64,000 nt of DNA from Agarilytica sp045430285 (GTDB lineage: Bacteria; Pseudomonadota; Gammaproteobacteria; Pseudomonadales; Cellvibrionaceae), in assembly GCA_045430285.1 (NCBI GenBank), contig JAILXV010000001.1:1054001-1118000 (forward strand), written 5' to 3'. Of the stretch, positions 27,501-36,516 are shown piece by piece. Made by a program: the position numbers and the translations under genes. Position 1 is the stretch's first letter; the number at the start of each line of letters is the position of its first letter. The notes under the pieces were generated by a model. That model did no database searches and was not told where the DNA came from. It saw nothing but the letters and a program-made list of their open reading frames with translations.

Positions 27501-28102
27501 CGGTGACTGTCTTGCGTGGTGTAGCGCCCAGCCGTATCAATAAGCACCGCCGAATTAGTAAACCACCAGTCGCAGTTTCGCGTACCGCCGACACCCTGTA
27601 AGGCGCCTTTACCAAATTGTTCCGCAAGCGGAAATTCTAAACCTGAATTCACTAACGCTGTGGTCTTCCCCGAACCAGGAGGACCGACAATGATGTACCA
27701 AGGCAATTCATAAAGTGCTTTTTTAGCACCACGACCACTGAACTTCAGATTTTTTAACGTCGATAAAGCTTGGTTAAAACGTTGATTAAGCTGCTGTATC
27801 TCTTCAGCTGCTTTTCCACTTTCCGCACTTTTTTGTAATTCCGCCTGATTCTCTTCAAGATCTTCAACGAGTTCATTATTATTTTTCTTGGCTTTAAGCT
27901 GAATGCGCAGATTATTTAGGCCCCACAAAACCAGTATCACCATAATAACGATAAGGCGCGTGGTCACCTCAGCTAATGGCGCGGAATTGTTTTCACCGAA
28001 TTTAATATGTGGCCCAGCGAACCATACTAATAGCGAAATAAGGATCAAACCAAACACCGAGATAGTGATTGGATGCAAGAAAAACCCCAAGATTTTTTTC
28101 AT
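24554..28102 (-). CDS. tssM: TssM (IcmF) inner-membrane core protein
   Basis: 1182 residues, the normal size. Two N-terminal membrane helices (about 9-29 and 44-62) and a third near 450 (LGLTAITILIMIAWSG). A Walker A motif GPPGSGKTTAL near residues 140-150 with downstream switch segments indicates a nucleotide-binding type TssM. The long periplasmic C-terminal part contacts TssJ. With TssL and TssJ it forms the membrane complex that spans the envelope. It is preceded by tssL (24 bp gap) and translationally coupled to tagF. Confidence 0.95.
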   Translation of the reverse strand: MKKILGFFLHPITISVFGLILISLLVWFAGPHIKFGENNSAPLAEVTTRLIVIMVILVLWGLNNLRIQLKAKKNNNELVEDLEENQAELQKSAESGKAAEEIQQLNQRFNQALSTLKNLKFSGRGAKKALYELPWYIIVGPPGSGKTTALVNSGLEFPLAEQFGKGALQGVGGTRNCDWWFTNSAVLIDTAGRYTTQDSHRVVDSSAWEGFLTLLKRNRRRRPINGAIVAISLQDLLTQTEEERIQHAKTIRLRLDELMEKLEIRFPIYLMFTKVDLVSGFREFFEDLGRDDRDQVWGVSLPNAPKPMQGPDFDYFSNEFNQLINRLYSRVLWRVHQERNVQRRANIYGFPQQMENLKSIADAFVKQTFVKNRYKYQPYLRGVYFSSGTQDGTPIDRLMSAISANFGFSRESSQSPSQQGRSFFLTRLFQEVIFPESELVGSNARYEALMRWGQRASILGLTAITILIMIAWSGSVTRNKMFMSDVGEYIAEFKEGEKRISPWNKDIRAVLPALNALAKASIVYDQDKHPWLSGVGLYDDRVDKEANLAYEAHLKKLFLPRVIQILEDELDKGHEGGDLYNTFRLYMMLNKRDKFEKVLLVNWFTGMWDLKYQGEATRRQELALHLDALLDLDLMPIELNPRIVKQTRRSLLQVPVSQRVYARIKSNPAFMQKVNLLNLLGESASTTFKIDGSVKKSLSMPILFTIDGYENVDFSEGSELLSDVVNERWVLDDDDSERVDFIEDDLADLSKRVKDHYYADYIKQWVRVYKHLDVAEFRSLRHANDVLMSMTDPVYSPLRSALELGVANTQLTPPVAAAELAAEHGRGRVSRLGRLANFAATNRDTTKVDKRFNELHMLMQESSQGTSSFETWVKRIQQMQDFLAEISMSPDPGKKAFEIARDRYKNGSANPVAALKNYAKNAPEPLERWLMSLADETWRVVMTTASQYVNTQWHSRVYMPYADTLAGRYPLNRRTSDELALFDFVEFFKPKGIIHSFHEEFIKPFVDLNNNWSNRVVDNYSIGFSSSSMSQVRRGLRIKDVFFRSNPESPTIGVELKPHSMNAKHAKFILDVADTRVTYKHGPKFWKPVSWSGDDEGKRIRIAIEDLNGSLHEQNFSGPWAWFRLMDASTIKKTSRSNVYRITFSAGSRGGEHTIVYEGKTKSVNHPLSNSLLAAFKAPESL

Positions 28103-28126
28103 AAAATAACTCGATTCGATCCTTGT

Positions 28127-29056
28127 TTAATTCGTCTCTTTATCTTCGTTTTGTTGCAACGCTTCATCGGCGGTAGTGGTTATTGAACTCAACTCTTCAA
28201 ACACTGGCGTAGAGGATTTATATAACCACCAACGGAAACCTGAAAAACTGAAAAACAAAATTGAAACCACCACCACGGCAATCACCCAGACAGGAATATA
28301 TTGCGCGAGAGAATTTCGGGAATTCCCCAGACCTAACCATTTATCCGCAAGGCTCCGCTCATACTCCCCACGATAACGCCGAATCGTTGCAAACAACTCA
28401 TCGCGTATTTGTTCAATGGCGTCACGCCCCCGATCCATTAATCGGTATTTACCTTCGAAGCCTAAGCTCAAACAGATGTACATCAATTCAATCATATTGA
28501 TGTTTTCTGCCGGAGATTGGCGCATACGATCAAGGATTAAAAAGAATTTTTCACCACCGGATGTTTCATTATGAAAAACGCTGAGTAAAGTACGCTGCGC
28601 CCAAGCGCTCTCACTACCCCAGGGTGTATTTAATACAGTCTCATCTAACACCGAACACAGAACATAGCGCGCAGATAACACAATTTCAGGGGGAGTCCCT
28701 TGGTCACGCAACCGACTTTCGAATGTGCGAATTTCACCAGTTAAGCGTTGATGTAATCCACCTATATCAGGATGCGTCATGGAACCGCGGGTTTTTTCAA
28801 ATACCGCAATTAACGAAGACGCTGCATTTACCAACGGATTTAGCCCGCGCGCGACGCGAAAGTGAGATGCTTCACTATTTACTGACGGCATAACTTGTGT
28901 TGATTGTGCGCCGCCCGTATCCGGTCGTGACATCGCTTGCGGTTGAGGTTTTGCTCCTGGACCGCGCCCGCCAGGCATTGGCCGCATAGAGGTTTGATCC
29001 ATATTTCCTCTTACTGCGGGTTTAAAAACGGTTTTATCTGATTCATCCGAAGACAT
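28127..29056 (-). CDS. tssL: TssL (DotU/IcmH) inner-membrane protein with N-terminal DKTVF phospho-site motif
   Basis: 309 residues. A DotU domain occupies about 75-240 (LNPLVNAASSLIAVFEKTRG, YVLCSVLDETVLNTPWG, LSLGFEGKYRL). A single C-terminal membrane helix follows (IPVWVIAVVVVSILFFSFSGF), and there is no C-terminal OmpA/peptidoglycan domain. The disordered N-terminus begins MSSDESDKTVFKP, with Thr9 in the motif that also occurs in the kinase. In Agrobacterium, TssL Thr14 is phosphorylated by PpkA and read by the FHA protein; Thr9 here is the likely equivalent (inference). Confidence 0.94.
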   Translation of the reverse strand: MSSDESDKTVFKPAVRGNMDQTSMRPMPGGRGPGAKPQPQAMSRPDTGGAQSTQVMPSVNSEASHFRVARGLNPLVNAASSLIAVFEKTRGSMTHPDIGGLHQRLTGEIRTFESRLRDQGTPPEIVLSARYVLCSVLDETVLNTPWGSESAWAQRTLLSVFHNETSGGEKFFLILDRMRQSPAENINMIELMYICLSLGFEGKYRLMDRGRDAIEQIRDELFATIRRYRGEYERSLADKWLGLGNSRNSLAQYIPVWVIAVVVVSILFFSFSGFRWWLYKSSTPVFEELSSITTTADEALQQNEDKETN

Positions 29057-29088
29057 GTGCTACTCCAGCGACAAACGAGCGCGCGTAA

Positions 29089-30423
29089 TTATTGTCGAAT
29101 TGCCCAAAACTCTAGCTGCAAACCAGGGAAATCCCCGCCAATGTGCAACGCAAAACCGCCTGAGGTTTGTAGCTCCTTCCAAAACGAGCTGCTCTTTTCT
29201 AATTCAAAATAACAATACCCTGAGCGAAACGGAATTTGACGAGGTGCTACAGGTAATGCCTTAAGCTCAATACCTGGCATTGCCGCATTCACCAACTGAC
29301 GAATACGTTCAACAGGGCCAATTTTTATTTGTGCAGGGAAGCGCGTACGTACGACTTCTTCCGTTAAATCCGCAGAGACCGCAAGCACATATGTACCGGA
29401 AGCCAACATACTGCGATCGGTAATTTCTGATACACGAATACCATAGGCTTTTTCGACTAAAGGCATGGAAACGGCGCTTTGTTCGTAAACCATTGCCAAG
29501 CTTTGTCTTAGCGTACTCATCACAGGTAAAAACGTTTGCGTTAAATCATCATGTAAATAACGCATAAATTCTGGGGGACGTTTATTTTTGGCAACAAAGG
29601 TGGAGAGCTCGCCAACCATTTGTACTAACTCACCATACATTGCTAGAGGGTGAAGCCCCTGTATAAGCGACAAATGGTTGGCATAAGGCTCTATACGATT
29701 TATCAATTGCAGCATCATATAGTCTGCAACTTCTGCCGTACCACCTCGGCGAACATCGGCCAAGCGACCTGCAATTGAATCTGCTCGGTGACGCAACAAA
29801 CCAACAAGCTCAGTTAAAAAACCAGATAATCGATTAGAAATATTAATATCTAGGCAAGTGGGAATATATTGATCATCTATAATGATGTCTTTATCTTCTC
29901 TGGTTTCTGTTATTTTTAATACGCCGATGCAGGTATAACCGCTCAAGTCATCGGTATCTAAAAGCAGCTTAGTTCTCAGCTTAGCAACTTCTACATTTAA
30001 GTTTTCGCTCCCCTCTTCCGTTACATCTCGGACTGGCATTTCAGACAAATAATAACGGGCTAGCCCTTGGGCATTTTCTTCGCTTAGTACGTCTACCGCT
30101 CCTGGCCGACGAACAGGAATCGCCATGGATACAACCACATCATGTAAATTCGCACCTAGCTCTATAACGGGCGGAGGATCATTTAAATCGGGAACGCTAA
30201 AAGGCGTACCATCAGGAAAAACGCCTTTCGCACTAATAACAGAGAGTTTGCCAAGTTTAAGTAACTGCTGATCAATTTCAAACTCACTGACACCCCACCC
30301 ATAAGCGCCATAAGCTTCACATTTACCATTCACGAAGCGTTCGAGATAACGCTCTTGTTGTTGGAAGTGTTGTGGGCTGAGAAACATACCCTCAGACCAA
30401 ACGACTTTACTATCTAGTGACAT
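29089..30423 (-). CDS. tssK: TssK baseplate protein
   Basis: 444 residues from ATG 30423 (MSLDSKVVWSEGMFLSPQHF), the usual N-terminus, with AGGA upstream; an in-frame start at 30462 is unlikely. TssK trimers connect the baseplate to the TssL-TssM complex. It is typical throughout, including KVVWSEGMFLSPQHFQQQER and the C-terminal IPFRSGYCYFELEKSSSFWK. It lies 89 bp after tssJ and 32 bp before tssL. Confidence 0.95.
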   Translation of the reverse strand: MSLDSKVVWSEGMFLSPQHFQQQERYLERFVNGKCEAYGAYGWGVSEFEIDQQLLKLGKLSVISAKGVFPDGTPFSVPDLNDPPPVIELGANLHDVVVSMAIPVRRPGAVDVLSEENAQGLARYYLSEMPVRDVTEEGSENLNVEVAKLRTKLLLDTDDLSGYTCIGVLKITETREDKDIIIDDQYIPTCLDINISNRLSGFLTELVGLLRHRADSIAGRLADVRRGGTAEVADYMMLQLINRIEPYANHLSLIQGLHPLAMYGELVQMVGELSTFVAKNKRPPEFMRYLHDDLTQTFLPVMSTLRQSLAMVYEQSAVSMPLVEKAYGIRVSEITDRSMLASGTYVLAVSADLTEEVVRTRFPAQIKIGPVERIRQLVNAAMPGIELKALPVAPRQIPFRSGYCYFELEKSSSFWKELQTSGGFALHIGGDFPGLQLEFWAIRQ

Positions 30424-30512
30424 AAAGAAATATCCTGTTGTCTCCCCGATGGGGGTAAGCACCTTTCACTGGCTAAAATATTGGCAAACGATTACAAACA
30501 AAAGATCATGTG

Positions 30513-31016
30513 TTATCGGGATGAGTCCCAGGCCAGGTCCGTACCCGATACTTTTACAACGATAGAATTACGTACCACATTGCTTGCCGTCACAGGGAAA
30601 ACCACTTTTGTTTTAGCGTTCTTATAACTGTAAAACTCGGCAAAAATCGCAATAAAACGGGTATCTTTAGATAAGACGAAGCGCTCAGTACGTGTTGTAT
30701 CAGGTACCACGCTTTTTAGTTCTTGTTTCGCGACGAACGTTGCACCAAGAATTTCTTCATCACGCTCGTAAAGATCGATGAAATCGGCTTTTTCAAATAG
30801 CTGAGTGCTGCTTAATTCATATAAGCGAAGCACTACAGGGGAAGACTGGTCTTGCTCATCAGGATTTATAAATTTGTCCGCAACGATCTCTATCTTTAGA
30901 TCAGTATCCAAATTCAATGCGGCACCCACTTTATGGTTAACCGTTGAACAGGCTGAAACACCCCACATTAGCCCTACCAAACAAACCGTTTTTAGAAGAA
31001 CGCTGTTCAAATACAT
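30513..31016 (-). CDS. tssJ: TssJ outer-membrane lipoprotein
   Basis: 167 residues with a lipoprotein signal ending VSAC (lipid Cys23). The body has the TssJ pattern: DKFINPDEQDQSSPVVLRLYELSS, FEKADFIDLY, and FIAIFAEFYSYKNAKTKVVFPV. It anchors the TssLM complex to the outer membrane. It lies 20 bp downstream of tagH. Confidence 0.93.
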   Translation of the reverse strand: MYLNSVLLKTVCLVGLMWGVSACSTVNHKVGAALNLDTDLKIEIVADKFINPDEQDQSSPVVLRLYELSSTQLFEKADFIDLYERDEEILGATFVAKQELKSVVPDTTRTERFVLSKDTRFIAIFAEFYSYKNAKTKVVFPVTASNVVRNSIVVKVSGTDLAWDSSR

Positions 31017-31036
31017 AACTCCACCCCAAGCTGATC

Positions 31037-32785
31037 CTATTTTTGTTTTTGCTTTCTCTCAAATGACAAACGCCTGAGCTGATCCTCATACGCCTGCACA
31101 AACTCATCACCAAATAAATATTGAAATGAGTTTTCCATGTTATCGATGAAACCGGTGTAATAGTCATTGTAACTATTCCAGTATTTATTCTTTTGCATAC
31201 CAGGCAACACCACGCCTTTATTTTGCTTGTCGAATTGGCGCTCCAATTGTCCAGGATTAAACCGGTCCATCATACTCTTAAACGCGGCTCGAATGCCCGC
31301 AATAATCGCCACCTGGTGCTCACCTATCCCGTCAAAGCCTTCTTTGAAAGCCTGTTTCGGTGCCATATAAGCATCACTATTACGCAAAAACATATTGTCT
31401 ATGGCTTCTTGTGCATTGGCCGAGAATTTAAGCGGGTTGTTTTCAATCGGCTGAATCGTTGTGACGTTCATACGGAATTCGTTCTTTATACTCGCGCGCG
31501 AACGTAAAACCTGCATCATCCCATCAATAATGACAGGCATTAGCTCGCCGATCATCCCACCAATACGATCAACGTCATCAGCCGTCAGTTCACTCTCGCT
31601 CAAGCCAAGGCCTTCAAGTAAAGCATTCCCAACAGCGTTTGCCGCTCGATCGGAAGGCGTACCTGAAGGCGCGGCACGCCGAGGTTGTGGGCGTGGCGTC
31701 GGCGTGCGCGGTGCAGGCTCGCTCTGTTCTTTTGGAGAAAACGCATCTACTCGCTCCGGCGAACGCTCGGCGAGTAGCTCATCTTCAGGTAGTTGCGTGG
31801 GCATTTTGGGAGGTTCGGTCAACGGGAGTGAGCGATGTCCACCAGACAGGCCTTGTCTTTGCTTTGGCGCTCTGGTTTTTGATGCTATGGGTTCTGGTGT
31901 TCGATGTTCTGGCGCTCTCGCCGGAGCAGGACGATCAGCGGGTGCAGATTGATGCTCTAAAGGAGCAGACGCCGAAGCGCCGCCAAGTAGATCATCATCC
32001 CAATTTTCAGGAATCACACTGTCATTTTTCACTTCAGGCCAATCAACGGATTGATTCATCGCCCCAGCACTATCTCCCATACTCGCGCCACCAAAAACAT
32101 CGTTTTGGGGTGTTGCACTGCCGAATATATCGGTATTCGCGCCCCCAAGAGGCGTATCTCCAAAATTTTGGGGCGCAGGAGAGGACATGGGCGCAGGCTC
32201 TGAGCCCCCTGGACCGTTGACTCTATCCAAAGCAGCTAAGGGATCGACTGTCATTGGCTCGGGATCTAAACCCAGATCACCTGTTAAGGTCGCACCTTGG
32301 CCTGAATGGCTAGAACCAAATGGATCATCAAACGGCGACGCAGCGGCCGCAGCACTTGCAAAAGGATCATTTCCCCCGCCAAAAGAGGCTTGAGGCTCAG
32401 GAGCCAGCGGCTCAATTGGAGCTGAAGACGCAGAAGCAAAGGGATCATTGGGTATTGCCACTTCAGGTTGCAGAGAAACACGAAACTGGTAATCGCCCAG
32501 TTCTATGTTGTCTCCATCATTAACAGGAATCTTCCCACCTTTACCGATGGGTTCTGGGGCACCGTTAATGAACGTACCGTTTGTACTCGTATCGGTCAGG
32601 TAATACTGTCCGCCTTCGAAACTCACACAACAATGGCGAGACGAAAGAAAACGATCTGGGTCACCTAGCACCCAATCATTGCCGTCTCCACGCCCAATAG
32701 AGCCGCCATTTTCACTGAAGGATTTTTGTGAGGACGCTAAAGTCACACCAGCGGGTGATTTAACTACCGATAAGTTCAATGCCAT
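31037..32785 (-). CDS. tagH: T6SS FHA-domain protein (TagH/Fha/ImpI)
   Basis: 582 residues. The N-terminal FHA domain (about 20-100) carries GSIGRGDGNDWVL, the phospho-binding SSRHCCVSF and TSTNGTFING motifs. A long Pro/Ala/Ser/Asp-rich linker (about 110-375) has repeated NDPFASA-like units. The C-terminal domain (about 385-582, with EQLERQFDKQNK-type helices) is the T6SS-specific FHA C-terminal region. It should bind phospho-threonine on the kinase, TssL or both. It is the first gene of the minus arm, 445 bp from the divergent tssA. The start has a CAGGAAG site. Confidence 0.93.
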   Translation of the reverse strand: MALNLSVVKSPAGVTLASSQKSFSENGGSIGRGDGNDWVLGDPDRFLSSRHCCVSFEGGQYYLTDTSTNGTFINGAPEPIGKGGKIPVNDGDNIELGDYQFRVSLQPEVAIPNDPFASASSAPIEPLAPEPQASFGGGNDPFASAAAAASPFDDPFGSSHSGQGATLTGDLGLDPEPMTVDPLAALDRVNGPGGSEPAPMSSPAPQNFGDTPLGGANTDIFGSATPQNDVFGGASMGDSAGAMNQSVDWPEVKNDSVIPENWDDDLLGGASASAPLEHQSAPADRPAPARAPEHRTPEPIASKTRAPKQRQGLSGGHRSLPLTEPPKMPTQLPEDELLAERSPERVDAFSPKEQSEPAPRTPTPRPQPRRAAPSGTPSDRAANAVGNALLEGLGLSESELTADDVDRIGGMIGELMPVIIDGMMQVLRSRASIKNEFRMNVTTIQPIENNPLKFSANAQEAIDNMFLRNSDAYMAPKQAFKEGFDGIGEHQVAIIAGIRAAFKSMMDRFNPGQLERQFDKQNKGVVLPGMQKNKYWNSYNDYYTGFIDNMENSFQYLFGDEFVQAYEDQLRRLSFERKQKQK

Positions 32786-33230
32786 TTATCAATCTTCCTG
32801 ATGTTATGAAGAACATCTTTTGTTCGCGCCCGCATTCTAGTTACCGCGCACGCGTTTTTGCGGCGATAGTATATTATCGCCGCAGGTGCGGTTCAAAGGT
32901 AAGTTGCGCTCAAATTGTTTAGTCATGAACCACGTCAAAGATTCGCTTTAAGATATTAAAGTAACCTATCATCAATTGGCGGCGGACGATTGAAAAAAAA
33001 GACTTTTTTTCAAAAAAATTAGCGACCCCAGAGTTACACTCGACCTAGAGTTATGCTAGTTTTATGAAAAAATTGGAACGGGGTCACACTCGCGCAGTTT
33101 TATGGCGCAAAAAACGTGAAATGACGCAAAAAACAACAAAAATACCTGTATAAAATACACCCGTTGAAAAATAAGTGATTTCCCACTCTGGTTTCATGGA
33201 TTAAACAGCAGTTTTACAAGGTAGATTTAT
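32786..33230. promoter_or_regulatory. Divergent control region between the two T6SS arms
   Basis: 445 bp without a gene, AT-rich. It holds a perfect 10-bp inverted repeat (tgcggcgata/tatcgccgca, 32859-32884, 6-base loop) about 75-100 bp before tagH, and an A-tract/T-tract hairpin at 32991-33012. The words gagttacactcg (33031-33042) and ggtcacactcg share acactcg. A TATAAAAT (33149-33156) lies about 75 bp before tssA as a candidate -10 without a good -35. No convincing sigma-54 site was seen. Confidence 0.5.
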
Positions 33231-34340
33231 ATGGCCAGCCCTGAATTGATTGATATCGATACGTTGTTACAGCCGATCGCTGGCGAATTCCCCACGGGTG
33301 AGGATATTCGAGAAGACCTATCTCCAACCTCCTTATATCAAACAATCAAAAATGAACGAAACCAAGCTCGCGCGGCCGAACGTCAAAGTATCCACGACGG
33401 CGAAAGCCAACAAGCCATGGAGCACTGGCAGAAAGTCATCCAAATCGCGCCAGAAATCATTCGCGATTTATCAAAAGATTTAGAAGTCGCGAGTTGGTAC
33501 ACGGAAGCGATGCTTCGTCAACACGGCTTTGCCGGTCTACGTGACGCTTTCAAACTTATACAAGGCCTAGTCGATAATTTCTGGGACAACCTCCACCCCA
33601 TGCCCGACGAATACGGGATGGAAACACGCGTTTCATGCCTTTCCGGCTTAAACGGAGAAGGTGCCGAAGGCGTCCTAATCGCACCAATTCGAAAAGTTCG
33701 CCTAACCGACGGCTATGACCCAGGCCCTTTTAGCCTCTGGCAGTATCAACAATCACTCGACATCCTAAAAGCGCAAGATGAACAAGCGAGACAAGCAAAA
33801 ATCGCGAATCTTGGCTTTAGTGCTGACGATATTGAAAAGTCAGTGAATGAATCCAGCGAAGCATTTTTCGTTAATATCCGTGACGATCTTTCTGAAAGCA
33901 TTGCCATTTACAAAGCTACGGGCACAAAACTAGATGAACTCTGCGGCATTGAAGATGCACCACCTACACGGACAATACTTGAAGTATTGGATGTCTGCTT
34001 AGGCACGGTGAAGCATATAGGTAAACTTAAATTTCCATTAGAAGCTGAAGAAGAAACAACTGAAAACGGCAACACCTCTGATTCCAGTACAGGATCATCT
34101 CCGGCTGCAGCAAAAGCCAAAGGCCCTATTGCCACAAGGGACGAAGCCTTTAAACAACTTATTGAAATTGCAGAATTTTTTAGAAAAACGGAGCCGCACT
34201 CCCCCGTTTCCTATGTCCTACAAAAGGCAGTAAAATGGGGCAATATGCCATTAGGAGAACTAATTGGCGAACTGATACCAGACCACTCGTCTCGTGAGCG
34301 CTATAGTGAGCTCACTGGCGTAGAGAGTCTAGAAGAATAA
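33231..34340 (+). CDS. tssA: TssA (ImpA-type) cap/priming protein
   Basis: 369 residues. The N-terminal ImpA domain (IDTLLQPIAGEFPTGEDIRED) is followed by a helical middle (DLEVASWYTEAMLRQHGFAGL, DNFWDNLHPMPDEYG). The C-terminal region (RDEAFKQLIEIAEFFRKTEPHSPVSYVLQKAVKWG) is of the short, TssA1/ImpA class. TssA recruits tail components and follows the growing sheath tip. It is the first gene of the plus arm, 76 bp before tssB. Confidence 0.94.
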   Translation: MASPELIDIDTLLQPIAGEFPTGEDIREDLSPTSLYQTIKNERNQARAAERQSIHDGESQQAMEHWQKVIQIAPEIIRDLSKDLEVASWYTEAMLRQHGFAGLRDAFKLIQGLVDNFWDNLHPMPDEYGMETRVSCLSGLNGEGAEGVLIAPIRKVRLTDGYDPGPFSLWQYQQSLDILKAQDEQARQAKIANLGFSADDIEKSVNESSEAFFVNIRDDLSESIAIYKATGTKLDELCGIEDAPPTRTILEVLDVCLGTVKHIGKLKFPLEAEEETTENGNTSDSSTGSSPAAAKAKGPIATRDEAFKQLIEIAEFFRKTEPHSPVSYVLQKAVKWGNMPLGELIGELIPDHSSRERYSELTGVESLEE

Positions 34341-34416
34341 CCAAGTTAAGAGCAATACACGCTAAGCAACGATTTATTTGTAAGCACTAAATTTAATAGC
34401 TATAGAGGAAGGGACA

Positions 34417-34944
34417 ATGTCCGAGAGTATCCATGACAAATTAAAGCGAGTTCGTAAACCTCGCGTTCACATTACCTATGATCTTGAAGCCAATGGCCTC
34501 TCAGTTGATAAAGAACTGCCTTTTGTTATGGGCGTCATGGGCGATTATTCTGGTGACAATGCTGAAGGGAAGAAAGCGCTTAAAGATAGAAAATTTTCTC
34601 AAATTGATGGCGACAACTTCAATGAGCTTATGGGTAACATTAACCCACAACTAAATTTGAAAGTTGAAAATACGCTTGAAGGTGACGGCAGTGAAATGGC
34701 CCTTGATCTTAACTTTAAGAACATGGAAAGCTTCGAGCCTCACAAATTGGTTGAGCAAATCGATCCTCTTAAAAAGCTTATGGAAACACGCAACAAATTA
34801 CGTGATCTTCTAACGAAAGCAGATCGATCAGAAGATCTCGAAAACATTCTTGAAGAAGTGTTAAGCAACACAGACGCCCTTGCTAACTTATCCAGTGAAC
34901 TCGGTGTAGAAGAAGGTAAAGACGGAGACAACAACAATGAGTAA
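34417..34944 (+). CDS. tssB: TssB (VipA) small sheath protein
   Basis: 175 residues with the typical VipA start (SIHDKLKRVRKPRVHITYDLEA) and LPFVMGVMGDYSG. It pairs with TssC to form the contractile sheath. The ribosome site overlaps two GGA triplets (agaggaagggacaatg), which could also be a CsrA/RsmA contact site. It overlaps tssC by 8 bp. Confidence 0.96.
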   Translation: MSESIHDKLKRVRKPRVHITYDLEANGLSVDKELPFVMGVMGDYSGDNAEGKKALKDRKFSQIDGDNFNELMGNINPQLNLKVENTLEGDGSEMALDLNFKNMESFEPHKLVEQIDPLKKLMETRNKLRDLLTKADRSEDLENILEEVLSNTDALANLSSELGVEEGKDGDNNNE

Positions 34945-36427
34945 AGAAGAACAACAACAGTCAGAAGCTCAAGAAGCAGAGGCGCAGGAAGCAAGTTTTC
35001 TTGATCAAGCGATAGGTGCTACGAAGCAAACTTCGCGTGACGAAACTGAAGATCTTCTCAAAACGCTAACTGCTGAAGCAATGAAAGGCACTGTAACGTG
35101 GGATAGTAATCTTTCCCGCACGATTAACAGTGCTATCGCTGCGATTGACAACGTAATGTCTAAACAGCTAAAAACCATCATGCACACTGAAAAATTCCAA
35201 AAGTTGGAAGGTTCATGGCGCGGGCTTAACCACCTTGTGACCAATTCCAACACTGGGAAAGATTTAAAAATCCGCATGTTGAATGTTTCCAAGAAAGAGT
35301 TAAGTCGCGATCTTGAAAAGGCCGTTGAATTTGACCAAAGCCAGATCTTTAAGAAAATCTATGAAAGCGAATTTGGTACTGCCGGTGGTGAACCATATGC
35401 TGCACTTATAGGTGATTTTGAATTTTCATCTCGCCCAGACGACATTTCCATGCTTAGCAAAATGTCGAACGTTGCCGCAGCGGGTTTCTGCCCATTTGTT
35501 GCCGCTGCCGCTCCTACTATGTTTGGTTTTGATAGCTTTACAGAATTGTCTAAACCTCGCGACCTGGAAAAAATCTTCGACTCTGCTGAATATTCACAAT
35601 GGCGCGGCTTCCGTGACAGCGATGACAGCCGTTTCGTTACTTTAACCATGCCTCGTACTTTGGCTCGCGTTCCTTATGGCCAAGCCACTAAGCCAATTGA
35701 AGCATTCAATTTTGAAGAAGCCGATCAAGATAGCGAAGGTAACCACATAGAAAACGACCATACATCCTACTGCTGGATGAATGCGGCCTACTCCATGGGG
35801 ACAACGCTAACACAAGCTTATACCGATTACGGTTGGTGCACGAGTATTCGTGGCGCAGAAGGCGGCGGCAAAGTTGAAGGCTTACCAAGTCACTCGTTTA
35901 TAAGTGATGACGGTGATATGGATCAGAAGTGTCCTACTGAAATAGGCATTACAGACCGACGCGAAGCTGAACTAAGTAAACTTGGGTTCTTACCACTTTG
36001 CCACTACAAAAATACTGACTATGCGGTATTCTTTGGTGCTCAAACAACGCAAAAACCACTTCAGTTTGACGACCCAGATGCTTCAGCAAATGCTGCAATT
36101 TCTGCACGCTTGCCATACATCATGGCTACGTCTCGTATCGCACACTTCCTTAAAGTAATGGCCCGAGACAAAATCGGTTCATTTATGGAAGCGAGTGATG
36201 CAGAAGAATGGCTCAATCAATGGATTAACAAATACGTAAACGCTTCTCCTGGCGCCAGCCCTGAAATGAAAGCTCGCTACCCATTAGCTGAAGCCCGTGT
36301 TGAAGTGAAGGAAGTTCCTGGTCAACCAGGTGTATACAACGCCGTTGCGTGGATGCGCCCTTGGTTACAAATGGAAGAGTTAACCGCTTCCTTGCGCCTA
36401 GTGGCCAATATACCCAAAGCGGGATAA
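34937..36427 (+). CDS. tssC: TssC (VipB) large sheath protein
   Basis: 496 residues, full length. Signature segments: KLEGSWRGLNHLV, EFDQSQIFKKIYESEFGTAGGEPY, and MARDKIGSFMEASDAEEWLNQWI. It forms the outer sheath with TssB. It is followed by a terminator-like hairpin and then by a second tssC-type gene. Confidence 0.96.
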   Translation: MSKEEQQQSEAQEAEAQEASFLDQAIGATKQTSRDETEDLLKTLTAEAMKGTVTWDSNLSRTINSAIAAIDNVMSKQLKTIMHTEKFQKLEGSWRGLNHLVTNSNTGKDLKIRMLNVSKKELSRDLEKAVEFDQSQIFKKIYESEFGTAGGEPYAALIGDFEFSSRPDDISMLSKMSNVAAAGFCPFVAAAAPTMFGFDSFTELSKPRDLEKIFDSAEYSQWRGFRDSDDSRFVTLTMPRTLARVPYGQATKPIEAFNFEEADQDSEGNHIENDHTSYCWMNAAYSMGTTLTQAYTDYGWCTSIRGAEGGGKVEGLPSHSFISDDGDMDQKCPTEIGITDRREAELSKLGFLPLCHYKNTDYAVFFGAQTTQKPLQFDDPDASANAAISARLPYIMATSRIAHFLKVMARDKIGSFMEASDAEEWLNQWINKYVNASPGASPEMKARYPLAEARVEVKEVPGQPGVYNAVAWMRPWLQMEELTASLRLVANIPKAG

Positions 36428-36456
36428 TAACTGGCCACTACATGGCTCATCTGCCT

Positions 36457-36487
36457 AAAGGGGACCTCGTAGTCCCCTTTTATTTCC
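36457..36487 (+). terminator. Terminator-like hairpin between the two tssC genes
   Basis: 9-bp stem aaaggggac / gtccccttt with a six-base loop, followed by tattt. Inside an apparent operon it may act as a partial terminator that leaves tssA-tssC more abundant than the genes that follow. Confidence 0.65.
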
Positions 36488-36516
36488 CTGTTTCATTACC
36501 GTAATTGGATTAACCG

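Noticed and set aside
31461..32220. Plus-strand frames of 163 and 193 codons opposite tagH
   Set aside because: They mirror the low-complexity Pro/Ala linker of the FHA protein; no supported start.
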